From contig NZ_RZTZ01000012.1 in the NCBI RefSeq assembly GCF_004005475.1, positions 83,087 to 147,086 on the forward strand: a DNA stretch of 64,000 nucleotides, in the 5' to 3' direction. Under the pieces are notes generated by a model. The model was not told where the DNA came from, made no database searches, and saw only the letters and a program-made list of their open reading frames with translations. Source of the DNA: Niallia taxi. Its GTDB lineage: Bacteria > Bacillota > Bacilli > Bacillales > Cytobacillaceae. A program made the translations under genes and the position numbers. Of this stretch, positions 17,058 to 25,445 are shown in pieces; the stretch's first letter is position 1, and each line of letters starts with the position of its first letter.

Positions 17058-18647
17058 ATGAATGAGTTTGATAAAAACAAAGATAATGAAAACGGAGAAA
17101 AAGAGTTTGAAACGGAAAAGGATACTTTAAACAGTGCGGATTTTTCAGAAAGTAGAGAGGAAGGTTCTTCATACGAAGCAAATGACATAAATAAGCCAGA
17201 GGAAAAAGTAGAAGAACAAGAAGTAAAAGCAGAGGGTCAGGAATTTACAAGCGAATATCCTCAAACAGCAAGCTATAATAGGGCAGATGAGTTAGTTCGT
17301 GATTACGAAAGAGTAATGAGCGATGGCACTGATGAGAGAGTGGCTGCTGAAAAACAGATTCATGAGAATAAGACAATGACTGCTGCTGCAACTGCTGATC
17401 AACAGCCTGCTGGTAAAAGAGGCAAGGAACGACCATCATCAGGAAATCCTAAATGGAAAGGCTTCTTTTCCTTATTAGCTGCAGGTGTTGTAGGCTCTGC
17501 ATTAACATTTGTAGCTATTCCTCATACAGATTTACTTGATGGAAAATATACTAAACTGGAACAGCAGGTGGAAGATTTGAGCAGTAAAGTAAGCAGTAAT
17601 AGCAGCTCAGGCGATATTAAAGCACAGACAACGTCAGCGACAGCCTCTGAAAGCAGCTCTTCCTCAATTGCAGATATGGTTGAGACTTCTTCTAAGGCTA
17701 TTGTTGGTATTGTGAATGTGCAAAAGCAGGCGACAAATCAATTTTCACAAAGCACAACCACAGATTCCGAAGTTGAATCTGGATCAGGATCTGGTATCAT
17801 CTTCAAAAAGGATGATAAATATGCTTACATTGCTACAAACAATCATGTTATTGAAGGGGCAAATTCTTTAGAAATCTCCCTTTATAATGGCGATAAAACA
17901 GAAGGTAAATTGATTGGGGCAGATGCACTGACAGACTTAGCTGTTGTCAGAATTGATGCGAAATATGCTACAGATGTTATTGAATTTGGAGATTCATCAA
18001 CACTTCGTCCAGGTGACCAAGTTTGGGCAATCGGTAACCCGCTTGGACTTGATTTATCAAGAACGGTAACACAGGGAATCGTGAGTGCAGTGGACAGAAG
18101 CATAACTGTTAATACATCTGCTGGTGATTGGGAGTTCAATGTTATTCAAACAGATGCTGCCATCAATCCTGGTAACAGTGGCGGAGCATTAATTAACGCT
18201 GCTGGTCAAGTTATCGGTATCAACAGCTTGAAGATTTCAGAAGATGGAGTAGAGGGACTTGGCTTTGCGATTCCAAGTAATGACTTGCTTCCAATCGTCA
18301 ATGAAATAATTGAAAGCGGTGAAGTAGAGCGTCCGTATATCGGCGTCGGTTTAGCAAGCTTAGAGGAAGTTCCGCAAATGTACCTGCAAGACCTTCCTGA
18401 CTCTGTCACAAAAGGTGTAATGGTAACAAATATTGATTCCAACTCTGCAGCCGCTAAAGCAGGCCTTGAAGTACAAGATGTGATTGTATCTATAAACGGA
18501 ACCGATTTAGATGGTTCATCTGATTTAAGAAAATATCTTTACACAAAGGTGGATATCGGCGATAAAGTTAAATTAGTCGTGTATCATGATGGAAGCAAGA
18601 AAACGGTGGAACTGACTTTAACAAGTAATAGTGGCAGCTCCAACTAA
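17058..18647 (+). CDS. HtrA/DegP-type membrane-anchored serine protease
   Basis: A 529-residue protease and chaperone of the extracytoplasmic face. It has a very acidic, low-complexity cytoplasmic N-terminus of about 130 residues, one membrane helix (about 135-153), then a trypsin-like domain with the triad His263 (NNHVIEG), Asp293 (TDLAVV) and Ser374 (NPGNSGGA). A C-terminal PDZ domain lies at about 410-515. It degrades misfolded secreted proteins. The N-terminal extension makes it longer than the roughly 400-460 residues of B. subtilis HtrA, HtrB and YyxA. A TAGGAGG site precedes the ATG. Which of the three paralogs it corresponds to cannot be told. Confidence 0.93.
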   Translation: MNEFDKNKDNENGEKEFETEKDTLNSADFSESREEGSSYEANDINKPEEKVEEQEVKAEGQEFTSEYPQTASYNRADELVRDYERVMSDGTDERVAAEKQIHENKTMTAAATADQQPAGKRGKERPSSGNPKWKGFFSLLAAGVVGSALTFVAIPHTDLLDGKYTKLEQQVEDLSSKVSSNSSSGDIKAQTTSATASESSSSSIADMVETSSKAIVGIVNVQKQATNQFSQSTTTDSEVESGSGSGIIFKKDDKYAYIATNNHVIEGANSLEISLYNGDKTEGKLIGADALTDLAVVRIDAKYATDVIEFGDSSTLRPGDQVWAIGNPLGLDLSRTVTQGIVSAVDRSITVNTSAGDWEFNVIQTDAAINPGNSGGALINAAGQVIGINSLKISEDGVEGLGFAIPSNDLLPIVNEIIESGEVERPYIGVGLASLEEVPQMYLQDLPDSVTKGVMVTNIDSNSAAAKAGLEVQDVIVSINGTDLDGSSDLRKYLYTKVDIGDKVKLVVYHDGSKKTVELTLTSNSGSSN

Positions 18648-18674
18648 TAACTTACAGCATAAGAAATAATACTA

Positions 18675-18725
18675 AAAATCTCATCTGGTAAAAATAATAA
18701 AAATCAGATGGGATTTTCTATTTTT
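18675..18725 (+). terminator. Terminator after the HtrA gene
   Basis: AAAATCTCATCTG pairs with CAGATGGGATTTT (one G-U) around a 17-base A-rich loop, followed by a T-rich stretch. Confidence 0.65.
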
Positions 18726-18768
18726 GTTAATATTTTTGTAATATTTTTATGGTATGATGTATTTTATG

Positions 18769-18799
18769 TGATAGTGAAATTATCATATCAATTATGATA
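18769..18799 (+). promoter_or_regulatory. Two adjoining palindromes upstream of the foldase gene
   Basis: TGATAGT (18769-18775) faces ATTATCA (18779-18785), and TATCATA (18781-18787) faces TATGATA (18793-18799). They overlap and lie just downstream of a TATGAT element (18753-18758). This is typical of an operator for a dimeric repressor. The half-site resembles a Fur/PerR half-site but the spacing differs. The regulator is unknown. Confidence 0.45.
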
Positions 18800-18838
18800 G
18801 TTTTAGTAGATTAAAATATTGTTTAGAGAGGAAACAGG

Positions 18839-19744
18839 ATGAAAAACAAAAAGATCATTTTACCCATTTTAGGAATTGTATTAATAGCATTGATCGTTGT
18901 TGCTGTTATTCTAGTACAAAAGAGTAACACAGTGGCATCTGTCGATGGAGAAAAAATTACGCAGAATGATTTGGACGAAGCATTGAACAAGCAGTATGGT
19001 ACTTCTATCCTTCAAACATTGATTGCAAATAAAGTTGTTGACCTTGAAGCGGAAAAAGAAAAAATTAAGGTTACTGATAAAGAAAAAAAGGCAGAGCTTG
19101 ATGATCTTATTGAATCTTCAGGCGGTGAGGATGCCTTTAATGCTGCATTAGAAGCAAACGGCGCATCAAAAGCTGATATTGAAGAGGAACTATTGCGTTA
19201 CTTGAAAATCAAGAAATTGCTTGAGCCAAGAATTGAAATCACAGATGACCAAATTAAGTCATACTTCGATGAAAACAAAGCAAGCTTTGATACTCCTGAG
19301 CAAGTAGAAGCAAGCCATATTCTTGTTGCAGATGAAAAAACAGCTAAAGAAGTGAAGAAAAAGCTGGATGACGGCGAAGACTTTGCTGACCTAGCAAAAG
19401 AGTACTCTACAGATACGGCAACAAAAGATAACGGCGGTGAGCTTGGTTACTTCTCATCTGGACAAATGGTTGAAGAATTCGAAAAAGCTGCATTCTCAAT
19501 GGATGTTGATGAAATTAGCGATCCTGTAAAAACAGACAACGGCTGGCACATCATTAAAGTAACAGGTCATAAAGATGCAGTTGAAGCTAAGTTGGACGAC
19601 CATAAAGACGAAATTAAAGATACACTATTTGAGCAACAAATGAACACAGAGTACAGCACATGGTTGACAGAAATCGAAGCAAAATACGATATCGATAACA
19701 AATTAGACACTAGCAAAACAGACAGCACTTCAAGCGCTAGCTAA
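18839..19744 (+). CDS. Membrane-anchored PrsA-like parvulin foldase
   Basis: A 301-residue peptidyl-prolyl isomerase. Residues 5-27 form an N-terminal membrane segment. Then come a SurA-N-like chaperone region, a parvulin domain (about 155-250) with QVEASHILVADEKTA, FADLAKEYSTD and DNGWHIIKV, and a Ser/Thr/Asp tail. It helps secreted proteins fold outside the membrane. Unlike classical PrsA there is no cysteine in the signal region, so it is held by a helix and not by lipid. It has its own likely operator and terminator. Confidence 0.88.
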   Translation: MKNKKIILPILGIVLIALIVVAVILVQKSNTVASVDGEKITQNDLDEALNKQYGTSILQTLIANKVVDLEAEKEKIKVTDKEKKAELDDLIESSGGEDAFNAALEANGASKADIEEELLRYLKIKKLLEPRIEITDDQIKSYFDENKASFDTPEQVEASHILVADEKTAKEVKKKLDDGEDFADLAKEYSTDTATKDNGGELGYFSSGQMVEEFEKAAFSMDVDEISDPVKTDNGWHIIKVTGHKDAVEAKLDDHKDEIKDTLFEQQMNTEYSTWLTEIEAKYDIDNKLDTSKTDSTSSAS

Positions 19745-19745
19745 T

Positions 19746-19789
19746 AAAAAAAGAGAGACTTCCCTTTTTGAGGGAAGTCTCTTTTTTTG
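19746..19789. terminator. Bidirectional terminator
   Basis: AGAGACTTCCCT pairs exactly with AGGGAAGTCTCT around TTTTG, with A7 before and T7 after. It serves both the foldase and the convergent deformylase. Confidence 0.95.
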
Positions 19790-19790
19790 A

Positions 19791-20369
19791 TTAAAGCGGC
19801 TTGATATCCATATTCTCAGGCAGTTGGAATGGATTAGTGCTGTTTATATGATCTGGGAAAAGAATCCCGTTTAAATGGTCGATTTCATGCTGAAATACGA
19901 TTGCTTCATAGTCTTTTAGTTTAATTCTTACTTCCTTGCCATTAATGTCGAAGGCTTTCACTGTTATTCTTTGATAGCGTGGTACAAAGCCAATAACAGG
20001 GCGATCAATGGAAAGGCAGCCTTCGCTGTCAGGAAGGTATATCATGCTTGTGGAATGGCTTATTATTTTCGGATTAATAAGCATATGTTCAAAGTTATTG
20101 CCATTTTGGCCTTTAATAAAAGCAGCAAACATTCGCTTGTTCAGCCCAATTTGGTTTGCAGAAATGCCTACCCCTGGGCGAAGCTTGTGTTTTTTTGCTA
20201 GGCTTGGTTCTTGGCTGTTTTTTAAATACTGTAGCATGCAGAGAAGCTCTTCCTTATCCTCCTCAGTTGGCGGCAATGTCAGCTCTTTTGTTTTTTCTCT
20301 TAATATCTCTGCGCCTTCCCTTACGATGTCACTCATAGTAATTACATAAGATTGATTAAACTTGCTCAT
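19791..20369 (-). CDS. def: Peptide deformylase
   Basis: A 192-residue metalloenzyme that removes the formyl group from the N-terminal methionine of new proteins. All three family motifs are present: GVGISANQIG (motif 1), EGCLS (motif 2, metal-binding Cys) and QHEIDHLNG (motif 3, two metal-binding His and catalytic Glu). Length and the insert before motif 2 fit the Gram-positive type 2 deformylases such as B. subtilis YkrB/DefB. It is a single gene on the minus strand. Confidence 0.96.
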   Translation of the reverse strand: MSKFNQSYVITMSDIVREGAEILREKTKELTLPPTEEDKEELLCMLQYLKNSQEPSLAKKHKLRPGVGISANQIGLNKRMFAAFIKGQNGNNFEHMLINPKIISHSTSMIYLPDSEGCLSIDRPVIGFVPRYQRITVKAFDINGKEVRIKLKDYEAIVFQHEIDHLNGILFPDHINSTNPFQLPENMDIKPL

Positions 20370-20571
20370 TAAATGATCAACTCCATATTTTGTCCTTTAA
20401 GTCGAAAAACCATATATGTAAAATAGCAAAAGAACGGCAGGAAGTCTAATTCTAATTTACTGTGTTCATCTAAAAAAAATGCTGATAAGTCTTATTTTAA
20501 GATAAAAAAATTACATAAATTATGAAACGAAGGAAAAGATAGGAGGGAAAGATATTAAAGGAGGATTTATA

Positions 20572-21297
20572 GTGAAAAAATTAGTGATAGTCGGATTATT
20601 GACACTCGGTTTATCGATGCCTAGCTTTATACATACAGCAAAAGCTGCCCCGGAAAACCCGCCAAGCCATCATCAGGCTCCAGAGGAAGACCAGGCATTC
20701 ATTAAGAAGATGGCCGAAAGCTTAGGAATAAAAACGGACGGAAAAGATGGAGAAGCACTTAAAAAAGAGATTCATGAAGCTTTAATTAAAAAAGAAGCAA
20801 AAAATCTCGGTATAAAAACAGATGGAAAAGACATGAAGCAAATTGCTGCAGAGGTACATGAGAAAAGATTACAGGCAGAAGCAAAAAAACTTGGAATTAG
20901 TACAGAAGGGAAAGATCCGAGCACCTTAATGAAGGAGCTGTACGAAGCGAAAATCATGCAAAAAGCGAAAGAGCTGAACATTAAGACAGATGGTAAAACA
21001 TTGGAACAGCTCAGCAAAGAAGTAAGGGAACAGCTTATTTTATCTGAAGCAAAAAAACTGAACATTAAAACAGACGGAAAAGATTTAAGAGCACTTGCAA
21101 ATGAAGTAAGAGAAATGCAAATTACAAATGCAGCCAAGAAGCTGGGTTTAGATACAAAGGATAAAACACCGAAGGATTTGCTGAAGGAAATGATGATCAA
21201 CTATCCAGATGAGGTAAAAAAGCTAAAGCTGCTGCCTTTTCATGAAGGGCCGATGATGGGACATCATAAAAGAGGCAAAGAAGCAATTGAAAACTAA
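20572..21297 (+). CDS. Secreted protein made of 28-residue repeats
   Basis: A 241-residue protein with a Sec signal peptide (about residues 1-26, cleavage near TAKAA). From about residue 48 it has six tandem repeats of about 28 residues, each of the pattern AKKLGIKTDGKDLxxLxxEVxE; the last two drift. The unit looks like a helix, a short K-T-D-G-K turn and a second helix. There is no catalytic motif, LPxTG anchor or cysteine. The end is His/Met/Lys rich. Related repeats occur in Bacillus surface proteins, but I know no function. The GTG start follows an AAAGGAGG site by 7 bases. Confidence 0.8.
   Translation: MKKLVIVGLLTLGLSMPSFIHTAKAAPENPPSHHQAPEEDQAFIKKMAESLGIKTDGKDGEALKKEIHEALIKKEAKNLGIKTDGKDMKQIAAEVHEKRLQAEAKKLGISTEGKDPSTLMKELYEAKIMQKAKELNIKTDGKTLEQLSKEVREQLILSEAKKLNIKTDGKDLRALANEVREMQITNAAKKLGLDTKDKTPKDLLKEMMINYPDEVKKLKLLPFHEGPMMGHHKRGKEAIEN
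20730..21180 (+). repeat. Internal tandem repeat, about 84 bp unit
   Basis: Six in-frame copies of an 84-bp unit encode the 28-residue repeats of the secreted protein. Copies share the ACAGATGGAAAAGA-type core, but synonymous and replacement changes show they are not recent duplicates. Confidence 0.7.
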
Positions 21298-21306
21298 AGT
21301 AAAAGG

Positions 21307-21333
21307 GGCGCTGTCATACCGGCAGCGCCTTTA
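21307..21333 (+). terminator. Likely terminator after the repeat protein
   Basis: GGCGCTG pairs with CAGCGCC around 9 bases; the following T tract is short (TTTATA). Confidence 0.55.
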
Positions 21334-21740
21334 TAGTGTCCATATTATCTTCATGTGCTTTGTATTTTTATACAGTAGCCAGTTGAATGATAAATGGACT
21401 ATGAAACGGAAGAATAGATGGAAAATTTTTAATAAAGGGAGTATTTGGAAGTATAACTACTTCCATACAAAGTTATTTAATGTATTTATTTTCCATTGTT
21501 ATACGTAATTACTACTGGTGTTCTATATATTGAAATGATAGTTTTTACCTATTAACAATTTCATTTCTCAATCCTAATATCTATTTTTGTGAAAAATATG
21601 CATAAATGAATGTTATTTTCGTTAATGATTAGTATGCTTATTTTAAAGGGGTCTGTCTTTATATCATAATAGATAGAAATAGGATATAAGTCAGCCTGAC
21701 AAACTATCGAAAAAGGGAGCAGCAATAGGAGGAATAAATT
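21334..21740. other. Intergenic region without a supported gene
   Basis: About 400 bases of AT-rich sequence. A frame of 73 codons overlapping it has no ribosome binding site and looks random. The only structure is a perfect 8-bp inverted repeat, TGGAAGTA (21446-21453) with TACTTCCA (21458-21465), around TAAC. It has no T run and could be an operator. Confidence 0.5.
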
Positions 21741-21983
21741 TTGAAACAATATTCCAAACTACGAATTACCGAAAAAGATCAAAATATATACAACGCTTTG
21801 TGTGATTTGTATAAGGAAAAGAACGAGGAAGCTGGCATAGGTCCAACTGAGATAGGGATAAGAGTTGGTAGGGATTCCTATGACGCCTCTGCTTACTGCA
21901 ATGCTTCATTAAAAAAGCTTATACACTTCGGGAAAATAGAAAAAGTCGAGAATGGAAAGTATAGACCGTTAGAAAAAGAATAA
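21741..21983 (+). CDS. Small winged-helix-like protein
   Basis: An 80-residue protein that starts at TTG, 8 bases after an AGGAGG site. It reads as a helical N-terminus (NIYNALCDLYKEKNEEAG), a helix-turn-helix (GPTEIGIRVGRDSYDASAYCNASLKKLIHFG) and a beta wing (KIEKVENGKYRPL). This resembles the short winged-helix DNA-binding proteins such as FaeA/PapI-like regulators. It lies just upstream of the polyamine repressor but has its own terminator, so a functional link is uncertain. Confidence 0.7.
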   Translation: MKQYSKLRITEKDQNIYNALCDLYKEKNEEAGIGPTEIGIRVGRDSYDASAYCNASLKKLIHFGKIEKVENGKYRPLEKE

Positions 21984-21997
21984 GTTGATTTAGCTGG

Positions 21998-22031
21998 GGA
22001 GGATTTTGCATATGCAAGGTCTTCTTTTTTT
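21998..22031 (+). terminator. Terminator after the winged-helix gene
   Basis: GAGGATTTTGC pairs with GCAAGGTCTTC (three G-U) around ATAT and is followed by T8. Confidence 0.8.
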
Positions 22032-22041
22032 TGTTTTAATA

Positions 22042-22142
22042 TTGCAGTGGAATTAAAATAATGTATAATAGACGTTGCGAAACTAAACATAAAGTTTAGT
22101 TTGAATAAACTTTTATGACTTTGAGTTTACTATTTCTAAACT
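22042..22142 (+). promoter_or_regulatory. Promoter and operator array of the polyamine repressor/pot operon
   Basis: TTGCAG (22042-22047), a 16-base spacer and TATAAT (22064-22069) form a SigA-type promoter. Immediately downstream is a perfect 9-bp palindrome, AAACTAAAC (22080-22088) and GTTTAGTTT (22094-22102), then a second palindrome, AGTTTA (22124-22129) and TAAACT (22137-22142). Repeated GTTTA half-sites covering the transcription start are what autorepression by the adjacent HTH protein would look like. Confidence 0.7.
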
Positions 22143-22160
22143 AAAAAGTAGGTTAAAAAT

Positions 22161-22703
22161 ATGGATATTGGTAAAAAGATAAAGAACTTACGTTTGAAAA
22201 AGGGTTTGACGCAAGAAGAGTTAGGGGAAAGGACAGATTTAAGCAAAGGTTATATATCACAGCTGGAAAGGGACTTGAGCTCCCCATCGATTGAAACCTT
22301 TTTTGATATTTTGGAAGTATTGGGCTGTTCCCCAAAAGACTTTTTTGATGATGAAGAGAGAAGGCAGAAGGTTGTTTATAAAGAAGAGGATGTCACTGAT
22401 TTCTTTGATGAAGAAAAAGGATATCATATTCAATGGCTAGTGCCGGAATCTAATGAGAAGGAAATGGAGCCAATTAGGCTCAGCTTTAACAAAAAAGGAG
22501 AATTTAAGAAGTTTGAGCCATCCCTTTCAGAAACATATGCATATGTGATAGAGGGAGAAGTCTTGTTAAAGCTGGGAAAACAGGAATATAGGGCAAAAAA
22601 AGGGGAGTCCATGTATTTTCACGCGACAGATGAACACCAGTTTTTTAATATTGCAGACGGTTTATCCACGCTTTTACTTGTAGCGACCGATTCTTACTTA
22701 TAA
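22161..22703 (+). CDS. XRE-cupin transcriptional repressor (PuuR-like)
   Basis: A 180-residue regulator. The N-terminal lambda-repressor HTH (KIKNLRLKKGLTQEELGERT, about residues 5-60) carries SKGYISQLERDLSSPSIETF. A C-terminal cupin_2 ligand-binding barrel (about 108-178) has EGEVLLKLGKQEYRAKKGES and the His pair in HATDEHQFFN. This family senses polyamines or related small molecules and lies at the head of potABCD operons in many Firmicutes. The potA gene follows by 42 bases, so it is co-transcribed. The palindromes upstream are its probable operator. Confidence 0.9.
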   Translation: MDIGKKIKNLRLKKGLTQEELGERTDLSKGYISQLERDLSSPSIETFFDILEVLGCSPKDFFDDEERRQKVVYKEEDVTDFFDEEKGYHIQWLVPESNEKEMEPIRLSFNKKGEFKKFEPSLSETYAYVIEGEVLLKLGKQEYRAKKGESMYFHATDEHQFFNIADGLSTLLLVATDSYL

Positions 22704-22745
22704 AGCTTGTTATTTAAAATAAAAAATAGTGTAAAGGAGATTATT

Positions 22746-23852
22746 ATGCCAAGTGAATCAATAATCAGGTTTGAGAACGTAACGAAAGCCTATGACCAAA
22801 ATACGACTGTACTTGAAAATGTCAGCTTTGAAATAGAAAGAGGCAAATTTTATACACTTCTTGGTCCATCAGGTTGTGGTAAAACAACAATCCTGCGTCT
22901 TATCGCTGGATTCATGGAGCCAACAGAGGGTAATATCTACTTTCATACAAAAGTAATGAATAAAATTCCTGCCAACAAAAGACAGGTAAATACAGTATTT
23001 CAAGACTATGCGCTATTTCCACATTTAAATGTTTTTGAAAATGTAGCCTTTGGCCTGCGCATCAAAAAGCTAAAAAAACAGGAAATTGAAAAGCGAGTAA
23101 AAGATGCTTTGCGCTTCGTAAACCTGGACTCATATGAAAACAGAGAAATCAGTGAAATGTCTGGTGGTCAGAAGCAGCGTGTTGCTATCGCAAGAGCAAT
23201 TGTAAATGAGCCGGAAGTTATTCTTCTTGACGAGCCTCTTTCTGCATTGGATTTAAAGCTGCGGACAGAAATGCAGTATGAATTAAGAGAGCTTCAGCAA
23301 AGGCTTGGCATTACCTTTATATTTGTTACACATGACCAGGAAGAAGCATTGGCGATGTCCGATGAAATTTTTGTATTGAATAAAGGGAGAATTGAACAAA
23401 GCGGCACACCAACAGATATTTATGATGAGCCGATAAACAGATTCGTTGCTGACTTTATCGGAGAGTCTAATATCGTTTCAGCAAGAATGGAAAAAGACTT
23501 TGTCGTCCATTTTGCCAGCAAAACATTTGAATGTGTTGACCAAGGCTTCCATGACAATGAAATGGTTGAGGTTGTGATTCGTCCCGAGGATTTAAATATC
23601 ACGTCACCAGAAGCAGGAAAGCTAAAGGTAAAGGTAGATTCTCAATTATTTAGAGGAGTCCACTATGAAATAGGCGGATATGATGAGGAAGGAAATGAAT
23701 GGCTTGTTCATTCTACAAAAAAGGTAGTTGTAGGAGAGGAAATCGGACTGGATTTTGAAAAGGAAGCAATTCACGTTATGAGAATAGGAGAAACAGAAGA
23801 AGAGTTTGATCGCCGCCTTGAGGCATATGATGGTGCAAATGATGAAGAATAA
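22746..23852 (+). CDS. potA: Spermidine/putrescine ABC transporter ATPase
   Basis: A 368-residue ATPase. Walker A is GPSGCGKTT, the signature [14 protein letters not shown], Walker [13 protein letters not shown] and the switch His is in VTHDQEEAL. The C-terminal TOBE regulatory domain lies at about 270-350. It energises the PotBC permease. The ATG at 22746 is 6-7 bases after AAAGGAGA. An in-frame ATG 39 bases upstream has no ribosome binding site. The 3' end overlaps potB. Confidence 0.95.
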   Translation: MPSESIIRFENVTKAYDQNTTVLENVSFEIERGKFYTLLGPSGCGKTTILRLIAGFMEPTEGNIYFHTKVMNKIPANKRQVNTVFQDYALFPHLNVFENVAFGLRIKKLKKQEIEKRVKDALRFVNLDSYENREISEMSGGQKQRVAIARAIVNEPEVILLDEPLSALDLKLRTEMQYELRELQQRLGITFIFVTHDQEEALAMSDEIFVLNKGRIEQSGTPTDIYDEPINRFVADFIGESNIVSARMEKDFVVHFASKTFECVDQGFHDNEMVEVVIRPEDLNITSPEAGKLKVKVDSQLFRGVHYEIGGYDEEGNEWLVHSTKKVVVGEEIGLDFEKEAIHVMRIGETEEEFDRRLEAYDGANDEE

Positions 23853-24645
23853 GTCAAAATGGTATACGATTCCCTATTACTTATGGATTGCGCTGTTTGT
23901 AATTGCTCCAGTGCTATTAATAGTTTATTATTCATTTTTTGATATTGAAGACAAACTTACTATCAGCAACTACGCTAAGTTCTTCACACCAGTCTATTTG
24001 AAAATGACGCTGAATTCCTTCTGGTATGCGTTTTTAATAACGTTTTTCTCATTAGTCATTGCTTACCCTACCGCATATATATTGACGAAGACAAAGCATA
24101 AGCAATTATGGCTGCTGCTTATTATTTTGCCGTCCTGGATTAACCTGCTTCTTAAGGCTTACGCATTTTTAGGAATATTTGGTACATATGGTGCTACAAA
24201 TGAGGTGCTTGAATTCCTTGGAATCGGGAAACAGCAAATCCTGTTCACAGATTTTAGCTTCTTGTTTGTCAGTGTATATATCTTTATTCCATTTATGATA
24301 TTGCCAATCTTTAATGCACTGGAGAAGTTAAATCCTACTCTTGTTGATGCCTCAAAGGATCTAGGGGCATCCGCTTGGACTACTTTTGCAAAAGTTATTT
24401 TTCCATTAACAGTTGACGGTGTTAAGTCAGGCTGTCAGGCAGTATTTATTCCTGCATTATCTTTGTTCATGATTACAAGACTAATTGCAGGAAACAGGGT
24501 TATTACACTAGGAACAGCTATAGAGCAGCATTTTCTGATAACGCAAGACTGGGGAATGGGTTCAACGATTGCTGTATTCCTAATCATTATTATGATTGTT
24601 ATCATGATGTTGACTGGGAGTAAGAAGGAGAGGGGAGTAAGATGA
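23830..24645 (+). CDS. potB: Spermidine/putrescine ABC permease B
   Basis: A roughly 271-residue binding-protein-dependent permease with six helices. The EAA coupling loop reads [24 protein letters not shown]. The start is uncertain: several ATGs occur between 23827 and 23842. The one at 23830 is 6 bases after GAGG, so it is used here; 23839 is the next choice. It overlaps potA by over 20 bases, showing coupled translation. Confidence 0.92.
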   Translation: MVQMMKNKSKWYTIPYYLWIALFVIAPVLLIVYYSFFDIEDKLTISNYAKFFTPVYLKMTLNSFWYAFLITFFSLVIAYPTAYILTKTKHKQLWLLLIILPSWINLLLKAYAFLGIFGTYGATNEVLEFLGIGKQQILFTDFSFLFVSVYIFIPFMILPIFNALEKLNPTLVDASKDLGASAWTTFAKVIFPLTVDGVKSGCQAVFIPALSLFMITRLIAGNRVITLGTAIEQHFLITQDWGMGSTIAVFLIIIMIVIMMLTGSKKERGVR

Positions 24646-25445
24646 AGAAACTGTCAAAGATATCTGTACTATATTTAGTTTTAGTTTTTATCATTTTATA
24701 TGCCCCGATCTTTTATCTAATTTTTTATTCCTTTAACAGCGGTGGCACAATGAATAATTTCCAGAACTTCACATGGAAATGGTATAAAGAGTTATTCCAA
24801 GACACAAGGCTGCTTGTAATTGTGTTAAACACAGTTATCATCGCACTTTTATCCGCATCCATTGCCACAATCATTGGTGTTTTTGGAGCGATCAGCATTT
24901 CTATGATGAGAAGAAAACAGCTAAGAAATACAATCCTTTCTTTAAACAACGTATTGATTGTAAGTCCTGATGTTATCATCGGTGCATCCTTTTTAATTTT
25001 CTTTACAATATTGGGAATCAAACTTGGCTTTGTGTCTGTGCTATTGTCACATATTGCCTTTTGCATACCGATAGTGGTTATAATGGTGCTTCCGAAGCTT
25101 CAGGAAATGAGCCCAACCTTAATGGATGCTGCCTTTGACCTTGGCGCAAGCTGGAGGGAAGTCCTTTCTAAAGTTATTCTTCCATATATAGCTCCAGGTA
25201 TTTATGCTGGATTCTTTATGGCGTTGACATATTCATTGGATGATTTCGCGGTTACTTTTTTCGTAACAGGAAATGGTTTCTCTACTCTGTCTGTAGAAAT
25301 TTATTCACTTGCTAGGAGAGGTATTTCCCTTAACATAAATGCTCTGTCTGCCCTGCTGTTCTTCATTACGCTGTTGCTTGTCATCGGTTATTATTTCGTT
25401 TCCAAGCGAGCAGTCAGAAGGAATAAAACGGGGGTGAACCAATGA
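24642..25445 (+). CDS. potC: Spermidine/putrescine ABC permease C
   Basis: A 267-residue permease with six helices and the EAA loop LMDAAFDLGASWREVLSKVILPYI. It pairs with PotB. Its ATG overlaps the potB stop (ATGA), and its own stop overlaps the potD start. Confidence 0.94.
   Translation: MKKLSKISVLYLVLVFIILYAPIFYLIFYSFNSGGTMNNFQNFTWKWYKELFQDTRLLVIVLNTVIIALLSASIATIIGVFGAISISMMRRKQLRNTILSLNNVLIVSPDVIIGASFLIFFTILGIKLGFVSVLLSHIAFCIPIVVIMVLPKLQEMSPTLMDAAFDLGASWREVLSKVILPYIAPGIYAGFFMALTYSLDDFAVTFFVTGNGFSTLSVEIYSLARRGISLNINALSALLFFITLLLVIGYYFVSKRAVRRNKTGVNQ

Noticed and set aside
20772..21200. 142-codon frame antisense to the repeat protein
   Set aside because: It arises from the periodic codons of the repeats on the other strand; its own sequence is a Phe/Ser-rich shadow.
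21287..21508. 73-codon frame after the repeat protein
   Set aside because: Begins inside the previous gene and runs through its terminator; composition looks random.
22011..22055. 14-codon frame after a GGGGAGG sequence
   Set aside because: It lies within a Rho-independent terminator stem and T tract of the winged-helix gene, which explains the sequence better.
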